64,000 nucleotides of DNA from Janthinobacterium sp. 344 (GTDB lineage Bacteria; Pseudomonadota; Gammaproteobacteria; Burkholderiales; Burkholderiaceae_D). Location of the stretch: positions 256,905-320,904 of the forward strand of contig NZ_FOKL01000008.1 in the NCBI RefSeq assembly GCF_900112025.1, read 5' to 3'. Within the stretch, counting starts at the first letter, position 1. The number at the start of each line of letters is the position of its first letter. Of the stretch, positions 56,009-64,000 are shown in pieces. Both the position numbers and the translations under genes were made by a program. The notes under the pieces were generated by a model. The model was not told the origin of the DNA, did not search any database, and was given only the letters and a program-made list of their open reading frames with translations.

Positions 56009-56180
56009 ATGAACGCCGACCTCTCCGACCTCCTCCGCTTGCTGCAAAACCTGATCCGTCTGGGTACCATTGCCGAGGTCAAAGGTGCCAAGGCGCGCGT
56101 GCGGCTCGAGCCAACACTCACCACGGAATGGCTGAACTGGGCCACGCTACGCGCCGGCAGCACCCGCACCTGGTGGTCCA
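56009..56180 (+). pseudogene. Truncated P2 gpV-like baseplate gene
   Basis: Encodes MNADLSDLLRLLQNLIRLGT, then LTTEWLNWATLRAGSTRTWW, the N-terminal part of P2 gpV baseplate spike proteins. After the RTWW block (about 56176) the expected continuation is lost. A different frame then looks protein-like as far as 56331 (VAEVIDYQIEAIVFICVGPE) but I cannot identify it. About 55 of the usual roughly 200 residues remain. Confidence 0.7.
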
Positions 56181-56907
56181 AGTCGCCGAAGTCATCGATT
56201 ACCAGATCGAGGCGATCGTGTTTATCTGCGTCGGGCCGGAGGTGCCAATTCTGCTGGCCGCCGCGCGCGCCAACGCCGTGCCCATCAACAAGGCGGGAGT
56301 GAAGTGTTGGCGCATGGTGAACTCAAGGTGACGACAGACAAGGAAAGCGGGTTTCAGCGTTGACAGCGCCTGGCCATCGATCAATCAGATAGTCGCTTCA
56401 GCGTGCTTGAACCCGGCGCCAGCAAGGGCGATGAAGCGCCACGAGGCGGCGCGTAAAATTCAGCATGTGGCTATTCCATTCGGAAGTGAGCCAGCGGCGC
56501 GATCGTGCGCGCCAGTTCCGGCAAGGGAGACAGACAAGAAGGCAATAGGGTGCGGGCACGCTGCGGCGAACAGCGCCTGTAGAGTGCCAGGAGCAGGAAA
56601 GCCGCGGCCCAGCGGTTGCCGGTGCCGCTTTGATGGCGTCCACATATCCACGGAATCACCCGCGTCAAAGCATCAACAGCGGAAGGGGTCTGGCTCACCT
56701 GCGGCGATCGGCCGCAGCTAACCTCCCCGATGCCAGGCGCATGCGGCGCATCGCTCGTGGCTCCGCGATCACGTCCGCACAGCCGCCTCAGCGACGGGCG
56801 GAGGCGCTGAACGTTGGCACCATCCTGGACCACCGCAATGAACAAACTTGCCCGCCCGCCGCCCGCAAGCACATCGCATCGCTTGCTTCGCCACCACTCC
56901 CTACTGA
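56181..56907. other. Right flank of the prophage remnant without a clear gene
   Basis: About 730 bases with no supported gene. The first 150 contain an unidentified protein-like frame (ending at 56331). The rest has only open frames without ribosome binding sites or family resemblance on either strand. This is probably degraded phage DNA meeting host DNA, but the junction cannot be placed. Confidence 0.5.
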
Positions 56908-56929
56908 TATAATACTTGCAATCAAGTAC
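56908..56929 (+). promoter_or_regulatory. Promoter -10 with adjoining palindrome
   Basis: TATAAT (56908-56913) is followed by TACTTG-CAAT-CAAGTA (56914-56929; 6-bp arms, with the first T shared with TATAAT). An operator placed over the transcription start suggests repression of the multidomain kinase gene at 56989. The -35 is unclear (TTGCTT is 19 bases upstream). Confidence 0.5.
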
Positions 56930-56988
56930 TATCATGACCTCTGCGCCTCAAGGCTCCCGCAACCGTCTGTGTATCGCACGCCCAGCCC

Positions 56989-59900
56989 ATGAGCGCCCTT
57001 TTCGACCACCAGATCATCAAACAGCTGCACAGCGGTACCCGCTCACGGGTTTACCGCGCCACGGCTGCCGATGGCGCCGCGCTGGTCGTCAAGATACCCA
57101 ACCAGCAGTTCCCCTCGTTCCAGCAACTGGCGCAGTTCAAGCGCGAATATGCGATCGCGCGCCGCTGCCGCCATCCTGGCGTGGCGCATCCGCTGGCGCT
57201 GCAGCTGCATGCCGGGTGCTGGACGATGATCCTCGAAGATACGGGCTGTCTTGCGCTGGACCAGGTGCTGCGCACGCGGCTGGCGGCGCGCCGGTCGCCG
57301 TCCGAGCCCGCCATGGCGCTGGAGGATTTTTTCGACATCGCGCTGCAACTGTGCGCGGCGCTGGAGGAAGTCCATCGGCAAGGCGTGATCCACAAGGATA
57401 TCAATCCATCGAATCTGGTGTGGAACGGCGAGCGGCGCCTGCTGCAGCTGATCGATTTCGGCATCGCCAGCGAACTGCCCGCCGAAAGCCATGGCATCGC
57501 CAATCCGCGCCAACTGGAAGGCACGCTGCGCTACATGGCGCCGGAGCAGACGGGACGCATGAACCGGCGCATCGATTACCGCGCCGATTTGTATGCGCTC
57601 GGCGCCACCTTTTACGAATTGCTGACTGGCCAGGCGCCATTCGAGACGAACGACGAGATGGAACTCGTGCATTGCCACATCGCCCGCAGTCCGGACTGGT
57701 CGCACCCGGCGCTGGCGGCGCTGCCTGGCCAGCTGCTGGCGATCATCCAGCGGCTGCTGGAGAAAAATGCCGATCAACGCTATCAGAGCTTGCCGGGGCT
57801 GCACGGCGACCTCGCCGCATGCCGCATGGCGAAGCCGGCGCCGGCGCGCAAACTGTCCGGGCACAATGGCCGCTTCCTTTTGCCACAAACGCTGCACGGA
57901 CGCGAGGACGCCATCGCCGCGCTGCTGGCGGCGTTTGAACGCAGCGCGGCAGGCAGGTGCGAGATGCTGCTGGTGGCCGGCCATTCCGGCATCGGCAAGT
58001 CGGCGGTCGTCAACGAAGTGCAAAAACCGATCATCGCCCGGCGCGGCTGTTTCTTGGCGGGCAAATTTGACCAGCTCCAGCGCGACGTCCCGTATGCGCC
58101 GCTGATCCAGGCCTTCCAGGAACTGGTGCGCCAACTGCTCGGCCAACCCGAGAAAACGCTGCGGCAGTGGGCCGGCAAACTGCATGCGGCCCTGGGCAGC
58201 GGCCTGGGCGTGATTGTCGAACTGATACCCCAGTTGTCACTGATCGTCGGCCCCACCGAAGCGATTCCCGCCTCGGCGCCGGAACAGGCCCAGTTACGCC
58301 TGGACCGGGTGTTCTCGCGCTTCGTCGAAGTATTCGCCGCTGACGGGCATCCGCTGGTCCTGTTCCTCGACGACCTGCAATGGGCCGATGTGGCCACGCT
58401 GCGCATGATCGAGCTGCTGATGGTCTCCTGCGACCATTGCCACATGCTGTTCATCGGCGCGTACCGCGACAACGAAGTCGGCGCCGCGCATCCACTCAGC
58501 GCGCTGCGCGACAAGCTACTGGCGCGCGGCGTGCGACTGTCGACGCTCACACTGGGTGCATTGAGCGAGCCGCAGGTGGCGCAGATGGTGTCGGCCACCG
58601 TGCGCGTGGCCGTTCCGGACTGCGCGACGCTGACGCGCGCGTGCTACCGCAAAACGGCCGGCAATCCATTTTTCCTCCACCAGTTCCTCGATTCGCTCAA
58701 TGATCACGGCCATCTGCGCTACCGGGCTGCCGACGATAGCTGGGAATGGGATCTGCCAGCGATAGAGCAAGCGACGTATACGGACAACGTGATCGACGTA
58801 CTGCTGGAGAAAATCGGGCACCTGCCGGCGGCGACGCGGCATCTGCTGCAACTGGCCGCCTCATGCGGCAACCGCTTCACGCTCGATACGCTGGCGCTGG
58901 CCGTGGCGCGCACGCCCTGGCACACGCAGCAAGACCTGTGGCCGGCACTCACTGCGGGCCTGATCCAGCCGCTCGACACGCGCTATAAATACATCGATGG
59001 CGATACGCATGCCGGCGATAGTGGCATCAGTTACCGCTTCCTGCACGACCGGGTGCAACAGGCAGCCTATGGCGTCGCCGATGCGGGCGTGCGCGCGACC
59101 AACCACCTGTGCATCGGCCGCTTGCTGCTGCGCCGTACGCCACAGGAGCGGCAGGATGAAAAGCTGTTTGAACTCGTGGAACAGCTCAATGCCGGCCGCG
59201 CGCTGATCGACGATGCGGCCGAGCGGGTGCAGCTGGCGGCGCTGAATTTGCGCGCCGGCGAAAAGGCACGGCGCTGCGCCGCGTTCCAGGCCACCCTGGA
59301 GCACATGCGAACGGGCCTCGATCTGCTGCCTGCTGAAGCCTGGCGGTTGCACGCCGACCTGTGGCTCGACCTGCAGCTGGGCGCCGCCGAAGCGGCCTAC
59401 CTGTGCGGCCAGTTCGATGCCGCCGAAGCGGTCTATCCCTTGGTGCGCGCACGCGCCCTGAGTCCGTTGCTGCAGGTCCGCTGCATCGCCATCCAGGCGC
59501 ACCAGTACCAGTTACAGGGCCGCCTGCTCGACGCCATCGCCGTGCAGCGCGACGGCCTGGCGCAGCTGGGCATCGACATTCCGCACGATGTGCCGCACAT
59601 GAAGGCGCGCTTCGAAGAGATTTTGGCGGACATCGCGCGGCACGACATCGCACGTGCGCCCGATTCCTTGCTGGCGGCCGAGGACATGCGCGATCCGGGC
59701 GCGGTGGCCGCGATGCAGATGATGCAGGGACTGTGGATGGCCAGCTACTACGCCGGCCAGCAGGATTTGAGCGCGCTGATGGTGGTGTCGATGACGCGCC
59801 TGTCCATGCAGCGGGGGACCAGCGATTTCAGCGCAGTCGCGTACATCGGCTACGCCATGATGCTTGCGCTGTACCACGACGAGGTCGCGCGCGGCTACGA

Positions 59901-62031
59901 ATTTGGCGCGATGGCGATGGCGCTGGCCAGGCGCCGCGCCAATCTGCAGACGCGTACCCTCACCGCCCTGATGTTCGGCGCGCTGAGCAACCACTGGACA
60001 CGCCCGCTGCGCAGCTCCGATGCCCTGTACGAAGAGGCATTTGGCTGGGCGCTGGAGATCGCCGACTTCGTGCAGGTCGGCGTGGTGGCCGCCGTGCGCG
60101 CCACCGAGCGGATCATCCTCGGCGACTACCTGCCACGCCTGCTGCACGACATCGGGCACGACCTGACGCTGATGCGCGCCAATGGCCAGCAGGCGATGGC
60201 CGATTGTTGTGTCGCGGCCGCAATCCAGCCGATCAAATGTCTGATGGGCCAAGTCCCCCACCACGACAGCTACGATGATGCGGTATTCAGCGAGGCGCGC
60301 TTCCTCGACCAATATGGCGATTCGCAGCTGTATCGCGCCTACTTCTTGCAAGGCAAGATCCGCAATGCCTACCTGTTCGACACCGCCGACGCCGAAACGC
60401 TGGCCAGCCAGCTGGGCACCGTCACCGCCATCATGCGCGGCCAGGCCAAGGTCGTCGAGTCCAGCTTCTATGCCGCGCTGATTTGGCTGCGCGCGCTGCG
60501 GCGCGTGCCAGCGCGCCCTGATGCCGACGATGTGCTGGAGGTGATCGACACGCTGCAGGCGAGTCTTGCCGTATGGGCCAGGCAGGGATCGGACAACAGC
60601 GGCGCCAAACATCTGCTGGTGCAGGCCGAGATGGCACGTTACCGGGAAAATCTGCAGCTGGCCATGCGCTGCTACCAGCAGGCCAACGATGCCGCCGGCC
60701 TGGCAGGCTATGTCAACATGCAAGCGCTGGGCAATGAGCTGTGCGGCGAATGCTGGCACGACCAGGGACAGCCGCGCGTGGCCAGCGTCTTCCTCCAGGA
60801 CGCCATCGCGCATTACGGCCAGTGGGGCGCCGAAGGCAAGGTGGCGCAACTGCGGGCGCGCCACGCCGCGCTGCTGGCCAGGGTCGAAGGGCGCGCCACC
60901 CAGCCGCACGCCGGCTCCCAGGCGCACGGCAGCGCTGCGCTCGACCTGGTGTCGCTGCTGAAGGCGGCGCAGATCCTGTCGAACGAAGTCGGCCTGCGCA
61001 AGGTGCTGACACGATTGATTGCCATCGTGTGCGAAAACGCTGGCGCGCAGATCGCACACCTGCTGCTGCTGTCCGATGGCGCCTACCAGCTGGAGGCCAG
61101 CACCGACGGCGATGCCGTCACCGTGCTGCAATCGCGCCCGCTCGACCTGCATGCTGCCAGCGACCCGCAGTTCCCGCTGTCGCTACTGCGTTATGCCATC
61201 CGCACCGGCACCGAAGTGATCGAAGACAGCATCACGGACCTCTCGCGCTTTGCCGACGACCCGTACGTGCAGTTGCAGCGGCCGCGTGCCGTCATGTGCC
61301 TGCCGATCCGCCACGGCGGCCGGATCGACGGCATCCTGTACTTCGAGAATCGGCTGGCCGAAGCCTCGTTCACGCAGGAGCGCGTGGCCTTCCTGCGCAT
61401 GCTCGGCGCGCAGGCGATGATTTCAATTTCCAGCGCCAGGCTGCATGACAGCCTCGAACGGCGCGTTGCCGAGCGCACGGAACAGCTGGAAGACGCCAAC
61501 CGCAAGCTGGCCACCCTGTCCATCACCGACAGCCTGACCGGCCTGGCGAACCGGCGCCATTTCGACGACGTGCTGCGCACCGAATGTGCGCGCGCCACGC
61601 GCGTCGGCCAGCCGCTTGCCGTCATCATGCTCGATGTCGACTACTTCAAGCTGTTCAACGACCGCTATGGCCACCAGGCCGGCGACGCATGCCTGATCCG
61701 TGTCGCCCATGCGCTGGCGTCTGGCATGCGGCGCGCCGGCGACCTGACGGCACGTTATGGCGGCGAAGAGTTTTCCATCGTGCTGCCGAACACCGGCGCA
61801 GACGAGGCACGGCAGATCGGCGAAGCGCTGCGGCGCGCCATCGAAGAGCTGCACATCGCCCACGCGAGTGCGCACGCGCAGCAAGTGACGATCAGCGTTG
61901 GCATCGCGGTCCAGCAGGCACCGGGCGCCGCCGATCCGGACGCCCTGTTGCGCGTGGCCGATGCGGCGCTGTATCTGGCCAAGGATGCGGGGCGCAATGG
62001 CGTGGTGCTCAAAGAGCTGGGGCGCGCCTGA
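56989..62031 (+). CDS. Ser/Thr kinase-AAA ATPase-GAF-diguanylate cyclase fusion
   Basis: 1680 aa signalling protein, probably cytoplasmic. The kinase domain (1-270) has the catalytic loop HKDINPSN near 135 and DFG near 155 (LIDFGIAS); the loop has His-Lys-Asp where His-Arg-Asp is common. The AAA/STAND-type ATPase has Walker A GHSGIGKS near 332 and Walker B LVLFLDDLQWAD near 456. A long helical, TPR-like region (about 700-1310) follows, then GAF (about 1325-1480), a coiled-coil link and GGDEF with GGEEF at 1591-1595 and an I-site RAGD just before. Related proteins end in a histidine kinase; here the output is a diguanylate cyclase. Confidence 0.92.
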   Translation: MSALFDHQIIKQLHSGTRSRVYRATAADGAALVVKIPNQQFPSFQQLAQFKREYAIARRCRHPGVAHPLALQLHAGCWTMILEDTGCLALDQVLRTRLAARRSPSEPAMALEDFFDIALQLCAALEEVHRQGVIHKDINPSNLVWNGERRLLQLIDFGIASELPAESHGIANPRQLEGTLRYMAPEQTGRMNRRIDYRADLYALGATFYELLTGQAPFETNDEMELVHCHIARSPDWSHPALAALPGQLLAIIQRLLEKNADQRYQSLPGLHGDLAACRMAKPAPARKLSGHNGRFLLPQTLHGREDAIAALLAAFERSAAGRCEMLLVAGHSGIGKSAVVNEVQKPIIARRGCFLAGKFDQLQRDVPYAPLIQAFQELVRQLLGQPEKTLRQWAGKLHAALGSGLGVIVELIPQLSLIVGPTEAIPASAPEQAQLRLDRVFSRFVEVFAADGHPLVLFLDDLQWADVATLRMIELLMVSCDHCHMLFIGAYRDNEVGAAHPLSALRDKLLARGVRLSTLTLGALSEPQVAQMVSATVRVAVPDCATLTRACYRKTAGNPFFLHQFLDSLNDHGHLRYRAADDSWEWDLPAIEQATYTDNVIDVLLEKIGHLPAATRHLLQLAASCGNRFTLDTLALAVARTPWHTQQDLWPALTAGLIQPLDTRYKYIDGDTHAGDSGISYRFLHDRVQQAAYGVADAGVRATNHLCIGRLLLRRTPQERQDEKLFELVEQLNAGRALIDDAAERVQLAALNLRAGEKARRCAAFQATLEHMRTGLDLLPAEAWRLHADLWLDLQLGAAEAAYLCGQFDAAEAVYPLVRARALSPLLQVRCIAIQAHQYQLQGRLLDAIAVQRDGLAQLGIDIPHDVPHMKARFEEILADIARHDIARAPDSLLAAEDMRDPGAVAAMQMMQGLWMASYYAGQQDLSALMVVSMTRLSMQRGTSDFSAVAYIGYAMMLALYHDEVARGYEFGAMAMALARRRANLQTRTLTALMFGALSNHWTRPLRSSDALYEEAFGWALEIADFVQVGVVAAVRATERIILGDYLPRLLHDIGHDLTLMRANGQQAMADCCVAAAIQPIKCLMGQVPHHDSYDDAVFSEARFLDQYGDSQLYRAYFLQGKIRNAYLFDTADAETLASQLGTVTAIMRGQAKVVESSFYAALIWLRALRRVPARPDADDVLEVIDTLQASLAVWARQGSDNSGAKHLLVQAEMARYRENLQLAMRCYQQANDAAGLAGYVNMQALGNELCGECWHDQGQPRVASVFLQDAIAHYGQWGAEGKVAQLRARHAALLARVEGRATQPHAGSQAHGSAALDLVSLLKAAQILSNEVGLRKVLTRLIAIVCENAGAQIAHLLLLSDGAYQLEASTDGDAVTVLQSRPLDLHAASDPQFPLSLLRYAIRTGTEVIEDSITDLSRFADDPYVQLQRPRAVMCLPIRHGGRIDGILYFENRLAEASFTQERVAFLRMLGAQAMISISSARLHDSLERRVAERTEQLEDANRKLATLSITDSLTGLANRRHFDDVLRTECARATRVGQPLAVIMLDVDYFKLFNDRYGHQAGDACLIRVAHALASGMRRAGDLTARYGGEEFSIVLPNTGADEARQIGEALRRAIEELHIAHASAHAQQVTISVGIAVQQAPGAADPDALLRVADAALYLAKDAGRNGVVLKELGRA

Positions 62032-62083
62032 CTGGCAGTGGCAGGCCCCAGTGATCACGGCGCCTGCGCACGATTTCCAGCGA

Positions 62084-63583
62084 CTAATCGCTGCCGTGGC
62101 TATTCTCGCGCGCCTGCTGCCGCGCCTCGCCGTTCGATGCCAGCCCATTGAAAAACAAATTGAGCAGCACGGCAACGATGGCGGCCAGCAGGATGCCGCT
62201 GTGCAGCAGCGGCGACAGCTCCTTCGGCATGTGCTGCGCGTACTGTTCCGCCACCAGCGGCAACATGCCAAAGCCGATCGACAGCGCCACGATAAACAGG
62301 TTATTGCGATTGCTCTTGTAGTCGACGCTGGCCAGGATGCGGATGCCGGTGGCGGCCACCATGCCGAACATGACCAGCCCTGCCCCACCCAGCACGAAGG
62401 CCGGCACGGCCTCGGCCGTCTGCGCAATCTTCGGGATCACGCCCATGACCAGCAGGATGATGCCGGCCGCGACGCAGACCCAGCGGCTGCGCACGCCCGT
62501 CACGCCCACCAGGCCCACGTTTTGCGAGAATGAGGTGTAGGGAAAGGTGTTGAAGATGCCGCCGATCAAGGTGCCCAGGCCATCGACGCGCAGGCCGCGG
62601 CTGATGTCGGCCTGGGTGATGCGCTTGTCCGTCATCTCGCCCAGCGCCAGGAACATGCCCAGCGACTCGATCATGACGACGATCATCACCAGGCTCATGG
62701 TCACAATGGCGACCAGGTCGAAGGTCGGCATGCCGAACTGGAATGGCGTGACGACAGCAAACATCTTGGCGCTGGCCACCTTGGCGAAATCGGCCTTGCC
62801 CAGCGCAAACGCCAGGGACGTGCCGGCGATGATGCCGATCAGCACGGCGATATTCGACAGGAATCCCCGGCCATATTTCGCCACCAGCAAGATCACGGCC
62901 AGCACGAAGAAGGCGATGCCCATGTTGTCCAGCGCGCCATAGCCGGGGTTGGCGATCATCGGCACGGGCCCGACCGGCGCGGGCAAGCCGGCCGCCGTGG
63001 CAGCCGCGGCCATCTTGATGAACGCCGGGTCGGCGATCCGGGCCATGGCCGGCGGCCCGCCCATGGCCCAGTTCACGCCGACGCGCATCAGCGACACGCC
63101 GATGACGGCGATGATGCTGCCCGTGACCACGGGTGGAAACAGCGCCAGCAGCCGGCTGATGAAGGGCGCGATCAGCATGGAGACGACACCGGCGCCGATC
63201 ACGGCACCAAAGATGCCCGTGATGCCCAGGGCAGGATTGTTGGCCATGGCCAGCATGGGACTGACGGCGGCAAACGTCACGCCCATCATCACGGGCAGGC
63301 GGATGCCGAAATACTTGCCTAGTCCCAGGGACTGGATCAGTGTCACCAGCCCGCAGCAGAACAGGTCGGCGCTGATCAGCGCCGCCACCTGCTCGGGCGG
63401 CAGCTTGAGGGCGCGGCCCACGATCAGCGGCACGGCGATGGCACCCGCATACATCACGAGTACGTGCTGCAAGCCCAAGGTGAACAGTTTTCCGGCGGGC
63501 AGCATTTCATCGACAGGCGATGGCGTTGAAGCCGAGTCGTCGGCTGTGCCGCGGTGGATGGATTTCAGACGGGGAGAGGCCAT
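62084..63583 (-). CDS. NCS2-family nucleobase:cation symporter (xanthine/uracil permease)
   Basis: 499 aa inner-membrane carrier with about 14 helices. The family pattern is clear: LFTLGLQHVLVMYAGAIAVPLIVGRAL, GIRLPVMMGVTFAAVSPML, LGEMTDKRITQADISRGLRVDGLG and FPYTSFSQNVGLVGVTGVRSR. The QNVGLVGVTGV loop is the NCS2 signature; the sequence looks more like purine (xanthine/urate) carriers than UraA. It is transcribed toward the multidomain kinase and ends 53 bases from it. Confidence 0.9.
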   Translation of the reverse strand: MASPRLKSIHRGTADDSASTPSPVDEMLPAGKLFTLGLQHVLVMYAGAIAVPLIVGRALKLPPEQVAALISADLFCCGLVTLIQSLGLGKYFGIRLPVMMGVTFAAVSPMLAMANNPALGITGIFGAVIGAGVVSMLIAPFISRLLALFPPVVTGSIIAVIGVSLMRVGVNWAMGGPPAMARIADPAFIKMAAAATAAGLPAPVGPVPMIANPGYGALDNMGIAFFVLAVILLVAKYGRGFLSNIAVLIGIIAGTSLAFALGKADFAKVASAKMFAVVTPFQFGMPTFDLVAIVTMSLVMIVVMIESLGMFLALGEMTDKRITQADISRGLRVDGLGTLIGGIFNTFPYTSFSQNVGLVGVTGVRSRWVCVAAGIILLVMGVIPKIAQTAEAVPAFVLGGAGLVMFGMVAATGIRILASVDYKSNRNNLFIVALSIGFGMLPLVAEQYAQHMPKELSPLLHSGILLAAIVAVLLNLFFNGLASNGEARQQARENSHGSD

Positions 63584-63902
63584 TTACGCTCCATTTCCAG
63601 GGTTTCCGCACCCCGGATGGGGACGGTGGCATGGGAAAAGCAAGACAGAAACGGGACGACAGGAACACAACGACGGCGACGACGGATGCATGCGAAGCTC
63701 CTTGGAATGGGGAAATGCCCAAGACTAGCCATGCACGCATCGTGCCAGCTAGATTGTATACATAAATTGTGCCGAAAGCCGCTTTCAAGCTGACAACAGG
63801 GCCATGCATGCACTGTTTTCTCGCATGCCGCCGCGCGCATGCACCAGAAGGCGGCAGGGCGCGGTGTGGATGGCTGGGGATGGAGGATCGAAGATGGAAG
63901 AA
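63584..63902. other. Gap upstream of the NCS2 permease
   Basis: Probably holds the permease promoter on the minus strand near 63730-63770 (TTGTATACATAAATTGTGCC on the + strand is AT-rich). Short open frames here have no support. No RNA gene was recognised. Confidence 0.45.
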
Positions 63903-64000
63903 TGGAGGTTGGAGGTTAGAGGTTGGAGGTTGGAGGTTGGAAGATTGGGGATTGGAAGATTGGGGGTGGTTGAGGGTTGAGGGTTGAGGGTTGAGGGTTG
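63903..64000 (+). repeat. G-rich heptanucleotide tandem repeat, continuing past the window
   Basis: A run of 7-base units, first TGGAGGT variants (63903-63938), then looser TGGAAGAT/TGGGGAT forms, and four perfect TGAGGGT units at 63971-63998. Period and purine/pyrimidine strand bias are kept throughout, with all G on the + strand. The last part has four GGG tracts spaced by TTGA, which fits an intramolecular G-quadruplex. It reaches the right edge, so its full length is unknown. Confidence 0.9.

Larger units (their letters stand above)
51170..56300. mobile_element. Deleted P2-like prophage remnant at tRNA-Leu
   Basis: The order is tRNA-Leu, deleted integrase, HicAB, truncated gpR-like, gpS-like, an AT-rich cargo gene, and a truncated gpV-like gene. 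R-S-V is the P2 order of tail and baseplate genes. Head genes, lysis genes, replication genes and most tail genes are missing. I did not see a second copy of the tRNA 3' end, so the right end is only approximate and may have been lost. Confidence 0.7.

Noticed and set aside
56471..56935. 154-codon minus-strand frame in the right flank of the prophage
   Set aside because: No ribosome binding site, no recognisable motif, and several overlapping frames of equal quality. Treated as non-coding.
51256..57000. Second copy of the tRNA-Leu 3' end (attR) marking the right end of the island
   Set aside because: No repeat of the T-arm/acceptor end was seen by eye in this region. The end may be deleted; a dot-plot would settle it.

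Overview
The window is GC-rich chromosomal DNA from a motile, Gram-negative betaproteobacterium, most likely an Oxalobacteraceae member of the Janthinobacterium/Massilia/Duganella type. The evidence is an MSHA-type pilus operon, methyl-accepting chemotaxis proteins of the Burkholderiales kind, a TonB receptor, cobalamin-independent MetE, and dense overlapping operons with AGGAGACA-type ribosome binding sites. This is inferred from gene content and style, not from a marker gene.

Layout. 1-12044: MSHA-like type IV pilus operon on the + strand (secretin MshL cut by the left edge, TPR protein, extension ATPase MshE, platform MshG, three inner-membrane/periplasmic assembly proteins, a pair of related pseudopilin/prepilin proteins, an ABC-2 permease, a TPR-like protein, and a final prepilin). 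12072-18116: a YgiW/YdeI-type periplasmic protein, then a 1526-residue hybrid histidine kinase overlapping a receiver-GGDEF diguanylate cyclase. 18142-21428 (-): two acyl-CoA dehydrogenases and two MaoC hydratases in one operon. 21666-34977: mostly minus-strand metabolic and transport genes (AspT/YidE-type transporter, lipoproteins, metE, alaC, MFS carrier with divergent LysR, Prc protease) with a + strand pentapeptide protein. Five copies of a roughly 120-nt element that looks like a small-RNA family lie here. 35453-48257: two chemoreceptors, thymidine kinase, reverse transsulfuration (cystathionine beta-synthase and gamma-lyase), a penicillin/AHL acylase family enzyme, an orphan ParB-like protein, two DUF2939-like paralogues and small proteins. 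48697-50991: TonB-dependent receptor.

51170-56300 is accessory DNA. A tRNA-Leu(UAA) is followed by an integrase with an internal deletion, a HicAB toxin-antitoxin pair, a 5'-truncated P2 gpR-like gene, a gpS-like gene, an AT-rich 450-codon gene with a HEPN-like R-x4-H motif, and a broken gpV. The order R-S-[insert]-V is that of P2-like tail genes, so this is a heavily deleted P2-like prophage that keeps a toxin-antitoxin pair and a possible phage-defence cargo gene. After it come a 1680-residue Ser/Thr kinase-AAA-GAF-GGDEF protein, an NCS2 nucleobase permease, and a G-rich heptanucleotide repeat that runs off the right edge.

How parts connect: two diguanylate cyclases with product-inhibition (I-site) motifs share the window with an MshE that carries MshEN-type motifs, the known c-di-GMP-binding module, so pilus extension is plausibly under c-di-GMP control. 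The two most promising undescribed items are the five-copy minus-strand sRNA-like family with an invariant anti-Shine-Dalgarno core (24274-32635) and the HEPN-like cargo gene in the prophage scar (54434-55786).
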